Of a stretch of DNA of 26,029 nt, positions 1 through 6,206 are shown in pieces (within the stretch, counting starts at the first letter, position 1; the number at the start of each line of letters is the position of its first letter). The translations under genes were made by a program, and so were the position numbers. The DNA is taken from positions 1 through 26,029 of the forward strand of contig JACRIR010000139.1 in the NCBI GenBank assembly GCA_016215705.1, read 5' to 3'. The stretch comes from Candidatus Poribacteria bacterium (GTDB lineage Bacteria > Abyssobacteria > SURF-5). Under the pieces are notes generated by a model, which worked only from the letters and a program-made list of their open reading frames with translations, made no database searches and had not been told where the DNA came from.

Positions 1-81
1 CCCACGGCATAAACGGCCCCTGCGGCCAATCACACTGTGTTTGGATTCTCGGGAAATGAATGCGAGGAGGTGAAATCGAAA

Positions 82-1239
82 ATGGCAAAACGAGTAGCTA
101 TAGTCGGATTCGGCCAGACACATCACGCGACCACGCGGAGAGACGTGAACGGGGTCGAGTTGATTAACGAGGCCGTCGTGAGGGCGCTCGATGACGCCCA
201 TCTGACAATCAACGATATAGATGCCGTCGTCATAGGCAACATGGACCACTTCGAGGGAATCAACTACGTGGACAACTGGAGCGTCGACGGCTCAGGCGCA
301 TACATGAAGCCCCTCTTCAAGGTATGCACCGGCGGAACAACCGGCAGCACCGTCGCAATGGCCGGATTCTACCACGTCGCCTCCGGTATGTTCGACACCG
401 TCCTCGCAATCGGATGGGAAAAGAACTCGGAGTCCGATACGACCGGCGCAATCATCACCGCTTTCGAGCCGGTGTGGGACCGTCCCACTTTCGCGGGCGC
501 TGTCGGCGGCCTTGCGCAGGATGCCATGAGGTACATGCACGACACCGGCGCCACCCTCGAGGACTCGGCGCGCGTCGCCGTCCGTGACCGCCAACATGCC
601 CTGAATAATCCGTATTCGCACCTGAAACTGAACATCACAATCGATGACGTGATGAACTCACCCATGATCTCCTACCCGATCCGATTCCTCGATATGTGCC
701 CGCGCACCGATGGCGCCGCCGCCGTCATCTACGCCTCCGAGGACAAGGTGAAGAAGATTACCGATAAGCCCGCGTGGTTCCTTGCAACCTCGAACCGGCA
801 CGATTACACTATGGCCGGCGACATCCCCTTCGGACGCCTCACAAGCCTTGAAAGCGCCTCAAAAGAAGTCTACAAGAAAGGCGGCATAAAGGAGCCTCTG
901 AAGGAGATCGACGTGGCCGAACTCTACATGCCCAGTTCATGGGCGGGGCTCATGTGGATCGAGTCGCTCGGCTTCTGCAAGAGAGGACAAGGCCCAAAGC
1001 TCGTGGCCGACGGAGTCACAAACATGGGCGGTGAGCTTCCCATCAACCCATCGGGCGGAGTGCTCTCGTGCAATCCCATCGGCGCCACCGGCCTCATCCG
1101 CGTGGGCGAAGCCGCTCACCAGATAATGGGGAAAGCCGAAAAGAAGCAGGTTCCCGACGTGAAGATTGCTCTTACCACGGGATTCGGCGGATGCTTCTGG
1201 TCGGATGTCATACTCTTGGGCAAGAACAAGCCGAAATAA
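82..1239 (+). CDS. Thiolase-superfamily enzyme (SCP2/lipid-transfer-like), atypical active site
   Basis: A 385-residue thiolase-fold protein of the kind that works with a DUF35 partner, likely acting on acyl-CoA substrates (C-C cleavage, condensation or acyl transfer). The nucleophile-loop Cys is visible as C82 in KVCTGGTTGS. NPSGG (322-326) and a C-terminal SCNPIGATG (329-337) follow. In degradative thiolases the last motif is GHPxGATG; here the His is Asn331. The SCP2-type HDxF His position aligns with Ala279 in DVAELY. An extra Cys371 lies in GFGGCFW. The start at 82 is chosen because GAGGAGGTG lies 9 bases upstream; an in-frame ATG at 37 has no good ribosome binding site. The DUF35 gene begins 16 bases after the stop, so the two are probably cotranscribed. 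The family is confident, the reaction is not. Confidence 0.88.
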   Translation: MAKRVAIVGFGQTHHATTRRDVNGVELINEAVVRALDDAHLTINDIDAVVIGNMDHFEGINYVDNWSVDGSGAYMKPLFKVCTGGTTGSTVAMAGFYHVASGMFDTVLAIGWEKNSESDTTGAIITAFEPVWDRPTFAGAVGGLAQDAMRYMHDTGATLEDSARVAVRDRQHALNNPYSHLKLNITIDDVMNSPMISYPIRFLDMCPRTDGAAAVIYASEDKVKKITDKPAWFLATSNRHDYTMAGDIPFGRLTSLESASKEVYKKGGIKEPLKEIDVAELYMPSSWAGLMWIESLGFCKRGQGPKLVADGVTNMGGELPINPSGGVLSCNPIGATGLIRVGEAAHQIMGKAEKKQVPDVKIALTTGFGGCFWSDVILLGKNKPK

Positions 1240-1255
1240 GAAGAGGGAATCTATC

Positions 1256-1735
1256 ATGGCAGATGAAAAACCAAGAAAAGAGTTCATAAAGATAACGTCA
1301 GGCGACATGGCGCAGCCATTCGAGTGGTCGGTCGGCAGGCACGGAAGCAAGTTCCTCGCAGAACTAAGGGACAATAAGCGCTTCCTCGGCATCAAATGCC
1401 CAAAGTGCGGGACAGTCTATGCGACTCCGCGCCAGGTCTGCCGCACCTGTTTCGTCGAAATGAAGGAATGGGTTCCGCTCGGCAACGAAGGAACAATCGA
1501 GACCTTCACCATCCTCAATTTCGGGTTTGTCGATCCCGATACCGGCACGGAGCGGCCGGTACCCTACACCTGCATATTCGTCAAGCTGGACGGCGCCGAT
1601 ACATCCATCGGCCATTTCCTCGACGAGACCGATATCAATAAGATAAAAATCGGTATGCGCGTGCAGGCAGTCTTCGAGGAAAAGCGAAAGGGCTCGCTCC
1701 TCGACGTGAAACACTTCACGACAGTAAGCGAATAG
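1256..1735 (+). CDS. DUF35 OB-fold protein with N-terminal rubredoxin-like Zn ribbon
   Basis: A 159-residue acyl-CoA-associated OB-fold protein. The zinc ribbon is CPKCG (C48, C51) and CRTC (C62, C65). The OB domain follows from about residue 70 (WVPLGNEGTIETFTI). Its C-terminal core ends with GMRVQAVFEE. Known members form stable complexes with thiolase-like proteins: the archaeal thiolase/HMG-CoA synthase complex, ChsH2-Ltp2 in steroid side-chain degradation, BbsA-BbsB in anaerobic toluene breakdown, and PhlB-PhlC in diacetylphloroglucinol synthesis. Adjacency to the upstream thiolase makes a heteromer very likely. The start ATG at 1256 has AAGAGGGAA just upstream. Which of these chemistries applies cannot be told from sequence alone. 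Confidence 0.9.
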   Translation: MADEKPRKEFIKITSGDMAQPFEWSVGRHGSKFLAELRDNKRFLGIKCPKCGTVYATPRQVCRTCFVEMKEWVPLGNEGTIETFTILNFGFVDPDTGTERPVPYTCIFVKLDGADTSIGHFLDETDINKIKIGMRVQAVFEEKRKGSLLDVKHFTTVSE

Positions 1736-1754
1736 CAGCCATGTTGTAAATTAT

Positions 1755-1778
1755 AGGGGCACGGCGCGCCGTGCCCCT
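1755..1778. repeat. 24-bp perfect palindrome (GGCGCGCC-centred)
   Basis: A perfect self-complementary 24-mer whose arm begins AGGGGCACGGC, centred on GGCGCGCC. It lies 19 bases after the DUF35 stop, so in RNA it could act as a strong hairpin and perhaps a terminator, although only a weak T-rich tract follows. Related copies are at 3445-3468 (degenerate) and 7412-7434 (inside a coding gene). Confidence 0.85.
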
Positions 1779-1820
1779 GCTTCTTTCGCATCATTAGGAG
1801 AACTTTCTGCAAATACTGCG

Positions 1821-1861
1821 TTTATTCGGGGACACGATGCGGCATCGTGTCCCCGAATAAA
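1821..1861. repeat. 41-bp perfect palindrome, dispersed family
   Basis: Two 19-base arms (TTTATTCGGGGACACGATG and its reverse complement) flank the triplet CGG at 1840-1842. It sits between two plus-strand genes. The same palindrome with a CCG centre is at 18238-18278, and a copy with 13-base arms is at 24169-24197. It resembles REP-type elements. No REP-associated transposase gene is present in the window. Confidence 0.95.
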
Positions 1862-1950
1862 CGCTGCCCTCGGCGCTGGAATCGATTTCTCCGCCAAGTA
1901 TCACGCGTCTGTTCATGCTCATCCCGTTTCTTCCTAGACAACCATACCTC

Positions 1951-1980
1951 TTGTTTCTTTCCCGGCAACCGTGATAATAT
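1951..1980 (+). promoter_or_regulatory. Possible sigma70-like promoter for the amidohydrolase
   Basis: TTGTTT (1951-1956), an 18-base spacer, and an extended -10 TGaTAATAT (1972-1980), about 54 bases before the amidohydrolase start. The -35 matches the consensus in only four of six bases, so this is tentative. Confidence 0.35.
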
Positions 1981-2033
1981 TGCGCCTAAACGAATCCCTC
2001 CCGCAGAGAGGCATAACTTCAGGAGAAACTGCA

Positions 2034-3317
2034 ATGGACAAACAGTTGGCCGGCCGGCTGCACGACAAAATCAGCAACATCAAAATCATCGACACGCATG
2101 AGCATCTGATGAATCGCGAGATGTTCAAGGACTTGGGCTTCAATCTCTTTTCCGCTTTGGAAATGGAATACGTGAAGGACGACCTCCTCACGCAGGGGAT
2201 GGACCCAAACCTCCTCCTCGAAAAAGCCTCGGAGCCGGAAATCCTGTTTGCAGAACTGCTCCCGCTCCTCAAGCGCACACGAAACACGAGTTACTATCGA
2301 GTATTCTTTCAGGCCCTCCGCGATCTGCATGAACTAAACGGGGATGAACTCGATCCTGCGAATCTTAAGGCCGTCTCAGAACGCATCAGCCGCGCATACG
2401 AGCGAGCCGACTGGTATCAGTATGTCATTCGTGACATCTGCAAAATCAAGTGCATGCTCAGGGACATGGATTATCTGACGACAGACGACGATTTCATCAA
2501 GCCGGTCATCCGCATGGACAGCTACCTCATGCTCCGCCACAGAAACATCCTGCAGTCATGGATTGAAAAAGGGTATCCGATGTATGCGTTGCGCGTCCCG
2601 GAGGCCGAATATCCGGAGCGTGTGAAGAACCTCGACGATTACCTCGCTATCATAGAGGCCGACTTCCGCAGAGCGCTCGAATTCGGGACGGTTGCAGTCA
2701 AGATAGGCATCGCATATAGCCGGACACTCCAGTTTGATAATGTCTCGATTGACGACGCCAATCGCGCATTCAAGCTGCCGGACGAAAAGACAACATGGAG
2801 CGACATCAAGACGTTTCAAGATTTCATAATATTCAGAGTAATTGAAAACGCCGGCAAGCAAGGTCTCCCAGTTCAGATTCATACCGGCATGTTCGCACAG
2901 GGCAAGAACACGCTTTGGAACTCGAACCCGCTTCATCTTACAAATCTTTTTCTCGAGTTCCCGCACGTGAACTTCGACATCTTCCACGGAGGATTCCCAT
3001 TCACAGGAGAGATAGGTTCACTGGCGCTTATGTTCCCGAATGTGCATCTCGACACGTGCTGGCTACCCTTGATCTCTTATGAGAGCTTCAAGAAAGCGTT
3101 CAGTGAATGGCTCAGCTACGTGCCCTATGGAAAGATTCTGTGGGGCGGCGATTGCGGCTGCGCCGAGGGTATTTACGGAGCGGTGTACATGATCCGGCAG
3201 GCCCTGTCGGAGGTTCTCGCCGAAAAAATCCGGGACGGCCAACTTGATGAAGCCCTCGCCCTCGACATAGCTAAGGCGATCCTGCATGACAATGCTGCGA
3301 GGCTGTTCGGTCTTTAA
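2034..3317 (+). CDS. Metal-dependent amidohydrolase-superfamily protein
   Basis: A 427-residue TIM-barrel amidohydrolase of the amidohydro_2/uronate-isomerase-like type. The N-terminal HxH metal motif is IIDTHEHL (H22, H24). Further expected positions are AVKIG (a possible carboxylated or catalytic Lys), QIHTG (barrel His), FHGGFPF and the late Asp in WGGDCG. The start ATG at 2034 has AGGAG (2021-2025) at ideal spacing. An upstream in-frame ATG at 1971 falls in the promoter region and is not used. The gene is flanked by repeat-rich gaps and is likely monocistronic. The substrate is unknown: a hydrolase, decarboxylase or sugar-acid isomerase is possible. A sugar-acid role would fit the dehydratase cluster further along, but that is inference only. 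Confidence 0.85.
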   Translation: MDKQLAGRLHDKISNIKIIDTHEHLMNREMFKDLGFNLFSALEMEYVKDDLLTQGMDPNLLLEKASEPEILFAELLPLLKRTRNTSYYRVFFQALRDLHELNGDELDPANLKAVSERISRAYERADWYQYVIRDICKIKCMLRDMDYLTTDDDFIKPVIRMDSYLMLRHRNILQSWIEKGYPMYALRVPEAEYPERVKNLDDYLAIIEADFRRALEFGTVAVKIGIAYSRTLQFDNVSIDDANRAFKLPDEKTTWSDIKTFQDFIIFRVIENAGKQGLPVQIHTGMFAQGKNTLWNSNPLHLTNLFLEFPHVNFDIFHGGFPFTGEIGSLALMFPNVHLDTCWLPLISYESFKKAFSEWLSYVPYGKILWGGDCGCAEGIYGAVYMIRQALSEVLAEKIRDGQLDEALALDIAKAILHDNAARLFGL

Positions 3318-3371
3318 CTAGTGGGGGCGCCTTAAGTTTTTGCGCATACGCAGAACCATCCCCGTCCGTCA

Positions 3372-3389
3372 TTCCCGCGAAAGCGGGAA
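3372..3389. repeat. Short hairpin of the 'GTCATTCCCGC' intergenic type
   Basis: TTCCCGC-GAAA-GCGGGAA forms a 7-bp stem with a GAAA tetraloop, preceded by CGTCA. Very similar short repeats are common between genes in many bacteria. It lies 54 bases after the amidohydrolase stop. Confidence 0.6.
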
Positions 3390-3391
3390 CC

Positions 3392-3429
3392 ATAATTAAT
3401 TGCGGCACGAAACGTGCGCAATTAATTAT
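3392..3429. repeat. Two-tier inverted repeat
   Basis: Outer arms ATAATTAATTGC and GCAATTAATTAT (12 bp, perfect) enclose an inner GCACG-AAA-CGTGC stem, with one unpaired G at 3404. The whole 38 bases fold into one long hairpin. It may act as a terminator-like barrier after the amidohydrolase gene, but no T-run follows. Confidence 0.8.
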
Positions 3430-3444
3430 GACGTTGTGTATAGC

Positions 3445-3468
3445 AGGGACGCGGTGCGCCGTGCCCCT
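3445..3468. repeat. Degenerate copy of the GGCGCGCC-centred palindrome
   Basis: The right half (GCGCCGTGCCCCT) matches the copies at 1755 and 7412. The left half has several mismatches, so it is a decaying copy. It overlaps the 3' end of the frameshifted cysteine-rich gene by two bases. Confidence 0.6.
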
Positions 3469-3803
3469 AATAGAAGCTGTGATACAGCCATTCATGTTTC
3501 CGGCAGAACTTCTTGACGAATGGCAGCTTCAGGCCGTAGGGTATCACGCGGCTCGGCGTCCGGAATCCGATAAGTCCTGTATCTCTGTTGTAGGGATACA
3601 GGAAATTCACGACGCACCGCCTGCAAATCGAGAATCTCTCCTCGAGTATCAAACATCTTGAACCTGTGATGCGGACACGCGCCAACTGCGCTCTCTACGC
3701 TATATCCCTTCCCCTCCAACTCGCATTGTATGCTGATGTTCCCGTCCTTGAACATGTCAGCCTTCTTACAATGAATACATTCAAAACAATCATGAGAGAA
3801 CAT
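3467..3803 (-). pseudogene. Small cysteine-rich gene, apparently frameshifted
   Basis: I do not recognise the family. From ATG 3803 the first frame gives a cysteine-rich start (CFECIHCKKADM, a single Cys, then GACPHHRFK), plausibly a metal-binding knuckle. Unshifted, this frame continues to 3492, but from about 3660 its third codon positions lose the G/C bias of the region. The +1 frame then becomes strongly G/C-biased and reads as protein (CRRCVVNFLYPYNRD ... FCRKHEWLYHSFY) to a stop at 3467. A frameshift near 3655-3665 would join both parts into about 111 residues. It could be a pseudogene, a sequencing indel or, less likely, programmed shifting. The alternative is an intact 103-aa product ending at 3492. 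Confidence 0.45.
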
Positions 3804-3827
3804 GCGCTTGACCCTTCAAGTTGAACG

Positions 3828-3833
3828 ATTATA
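3828..3833 (-). promoter_or_regulatory. Possible -10 box for the cysteine-rich gene
   Basis: A consensus TATAAT on the minus strand, 24 bases before the start at 3803. No convincing -35 lies 17 bases upstream. A weak GAAGGG ribosome site falls between. It suggests the small gene is or was expressed. Confidence 0.35.
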
Positions 3834-4202
3834 TTAACCGTAGATGAACATCGATAAACACATCGCACCATAGCCGCAGATATCTTCTCGTTCAGAATTA
3901 ACTATCATTATAGCAGATTATTGGGACTAGCTGGCTTCTCCTATACCTTCATACTACTCTTTATCAAAATCACGAATTCTTGTCGATTCTCACAGCACAT
4001 TTTATGAAACTCACGCGGGCACACTGAATTGAGCCCCTACAGGCATATACCAGAAATTTCTGTAGGGGCGCGATTCATCGCGCCCGATGCGGCGACTTGG
4101 TTGCGGCTATGCTGCGCCATACTCTCGGTGGCAAATCATTTGTGTTCTCGCTTTACAGTTCAGTGGCAGGCATCGAAAGTTAATATATCTTCGCTGCCAT
4201 TT
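3834..4202. other. Intergenic stretch, no gene seen
   Basis: AT-richer than its surroundings. Open frames here are short and lack ribosome sites. It holds a fragment resembling a repeat seen again near 15450 (ccg(t/c)agatgaac-type, 3838-3856) and the inverted-repeat element at 4033-4085. Confidence 0.5.
4033..4085. repeat. TAGGGGCG-family inverted-repeat element
   Basis: GCCCCTACAG (4033-4042) pairs with CTGTAGGGGC (4060-4069). Overlapping its right arm is a second hairpin, GGGCGCGAT-TC-ATCGCGCCC (4066-4085). Relatives are at 6057-6085 and 19687-19797. Confidence 0.75.
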
Positions 4203-4232
4203 TGGACAAGAGCAAAAAGAGACTGGTATAAT
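4203..4232 (+). promoter_or_regulatory. Extended -10 promoter for the acyl-CoA dehydrogenase
   Basis: TGGACA (4203-4208), an 18-base spacer, and TGG-TATAAT (4224-4232), an extended -10 with a perfect hexamer. Transcription would begin near 4239, giving a leader of about 22 bases that includes the GAGGAGG ribosome site. Confidence 0.65.
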
Positions 4233-4260
4233 GTGCGCAACCCAAATGAGGAGGTTTCTT

Positions 4261-5958
4261 ATGATTCTGCTAAACCCCAAGAAGCACACACGTGAATACC
4301 TTGACGCCAAATCCCGGGAAATAATGCTGAAGACAATCGAGTTCTTCGAGAAGAAGGGCAAGAATAAAATCAAGGAAGACGACCACAAGAAGGTCTGGTA
4401 CGCCGATTTCCTTGAATTCCAGAAGAAGGAGAAGGTTTTCGCGACGCTCCTTACCCCTGCAAAGTACGGTGATAAGGACTGCCGCTGGGACACGTGGCGG
4501 ATATGCGAGTTTAACGAGATTCTCGGCTTCTACGGATTGGCCTATTGGTACACGTGGCAGGTCTCGATTCTCGGTCTAGGCCCAATCTGGATGAGCCCGA
4601 ACGAGGAGCAGAAACTGAAGGCGGCGCATCTGCTCCGGAAGGGCGCAATATTCGCCTTTGGCCTGTCCGAAAAGGAGCACGGCGCAGACGTCTATTCGAC
4701 CGAGATGACGCTCACGCCTCAGCCCGACGGCACTTACAAGGCCAATGGCGAAAAGTATTACATCGGCAACGGGAATGAGGCCGAAATGGTCTCGACTTTC
4801 GGCAAGGTTGCCGGCACAAAGGACTACGTCTTTTTTGCGGCCGATTCCAAGCACTCCCACTACGAGCTCAAGAAGAATGTCTGCGATTCGCAGAGCTACG
4901 TCTCCAATTACGCGTTGCATGACTACCCCATAACTGAAGCGGATATCCTCGAAAGAGGCCAGGGCGCGTGGGACGCCGCGCTCAATACGGTCAACATCGG
5001 AAAGTACAACCTCGGCTGGGCGTCAATCGGCATCTGCACGCATGCGCTCTACGAAGCGATCAATCACGCCTCACACCGCAAACTCTACAACATGTATGTG
5101 ACGGACTTCCCACACGTGAAGCAGATGTTCACCGACGCCTACACGCGCCTGGTGGCGATGAAACTGTTCGCACTCCGAGCGGCGGATTACATGCGAGTCG
5201 CCTCGCCGGAGGACAGGCGTTACCTGCTGTACAACCCAGTCGTAAAAATGAAGGTGACGACGCAAGGCGAAGAAGTGATCATTCTGCTGTGGGACGTCAT
5301 CGCGGCAAGGGGTTTTGAGAAAGACATGTATTTCGAGATGGCAGCGCGCGACATTCACGCCCTGCCGAGACTCGAGGGCACCGTTCACGTCAACATCGCC
5401 CTCATCGTGAAATTCATGGCCAACTACTTCTTCAATCCGGCCGAGTTCCCCGAAGTCGGCAAACAGATCGAACCGCGCAATGACGACTTTTTGTTCGAGC
5501 AAGGCCCCACCCGTGGACTGGGCAAAATCCGGTTCCACGATTACAGTGCAGCGTACAACAGCTACGATCTGCCCAACGTAAACGTGTTCAAGGAACAGAT
5601 AGAAGTCTTCAAAGAGTTTCTGGCCGCGGCAACGCCGGACGACGAGCAAAAGAAAGACATCGATTTCCTGATGGGTCTCGGAGAGATATTCACGCTGGTG
5701 GTCTACGGGCAACTCATTCTCGAAAACGCGAAAACATACAACATCGAGAACGACCTCGTCGACCAGATATTCGACTTCATGGTCAGAGATTTCTCAAAAT
5801 TCGCGCTGCAACTGTATGGAAAACAGAGCAGCACTCCTCAGCAAATGGAATACTTCATGAAGATGATACGGAAACCGGTCGTTGATAAGGCGCGATATCA
5901 GCGGGTGTGGAAGGATCATGTCTACGCATTGAAGGATGTCTATGCGATGAACGAGTAG
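4261..5958 (+). CDS. Acyl-CoA dehydrogenase family protein
   Basis: A 565-residue FAD-dependent acyl-CoA dehydrogenase, longer than the usual 380-400. The central FAD/substrate region is visible as FGLSEKEHGADV, the counterpart of the classical TEPxxGSD motif, followed by KYYIGNGNEAEMV. The C-terminal helical domain carries RLEGTVHVN. Its Glu372 is at the place of the catalytic base in the YEGT motif of the medium-chain enzyme. The extra C-terminal ~150 residues resemble long bacterial FadE-like members. It should oxidise an acyl-CoA to the 2,3-enoyl-CoA. The start at 4261 follows GAGGAGG at 7 bases; the longer frame from 4087 runs through the promoter and is rejected. No electron-transfer flavoprotein gene is adjacent. 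It may serve the same pathway as the upstream thiolase, but it has its own promoter. Confidence 0.88.
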   Translation: MILLNPKKHTREYLDAKSREIMLKTIEFFEKKGKNKIKEDDHKKVWYADFLEFQKKEKVFATLLTPAKYGDKDCRWDTWRICEFNEILGFYGLAYWYTWQVSILGLGPIWMSPNEEQKLKAAHLLRKGAIFAFGLSEKEHGADVYSTEMTLTPQPDGTYKANGEKYYIGNGNEAEMVSTFGKVAGTKDYVFFAADSKHSHYELKKNVCDSQSYVSNYALHDYPITEADILERGQGAWDAALNTVNIGKYNLGWASIGICTHALYEAINHASHRKLYNMYVTDFPHVKQMFTDAYTRLVAMKLFALRAADYMRVASPEDRRYLLYNPVVKMKVTTQGEEVIILLWDVIAARGFEKDMYFEMAARDIHALPRLEGTVHVNIALIVKFMANYFFNPAEFPEVGKQIEPRNDDFLFEQGPTRGLGKIRFHDYSAAYNSYDLPNVNVFKEQIEVFKEFLAAATPDDEQKKDIDFLMGLGEIFTLVVYGQLILENAKTYNIENDLVDQIFDFMVRDFSKFALQLYGKQSSTPQQMEYFMKMIRKPVVDKARYQRVWKDHVYALKDVYAMNE

Positions 5959-6056
5959 CGCTCAGCAGAAAAAAATCTCCCTTCAAAGATTGTCCCATGA
6001 TTGGCAGATGGATAGGATAAGGAAAATACTCCACTGGGACTGTACCGCAATTCTTT

Positions 6057-6085
6057 GTAGGGGCGACCCGCCGGGTCGCCCCTAC
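6057..6085. repeat. 29-bp perfect palindrome of the TAGGGGCG family
   Basis: Arms GTAGGGGCGACCCG and CGGGTCGCCCCTAC with a one-base centre. It lies 98 bases after the acyl-CoA dehydrogenase stop and between converging genes, so it may help end transcription. Confidence 0.85.
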
Positions 6086-6138
6086 GCCCAGAATGCAGGT
6101 CATTATAAGAAAAAGACCTTACGAGACACACCCTTCAT

Positions 6139-6158
6139 CCCCCTTTGAACAAAGGGGG
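6139..6158. repeat. CCCCCTTTG inverted repeat
   Basis: CCCCCTTTG-AA-CAAAGGGGG followed by a partial second G-rich copy (aGAGGGGGA). The same family occurs at 11135-11154 and 24108-24121. Confidence 0.8.
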
Positions 6159-6206
6159 AAAGAGGGGGATTTCTCCGCACAATTAAGAAATGGCATGTTG
6201 CAACCT

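Noticed and set aside
3364-3429. Rho-independent terminator after the amidohydrolase
   Set aside because: Two hairpins are present but neither is followed by a T-run. Kept as repeats only.
4087-4260. 58-residue N-terminal extension of the acyl-CoA dehydrogenase
   Set aside because: It runs through a repeat hairpin and the extended -10 promoter. ATG 4261 has a GAGGAGG site.
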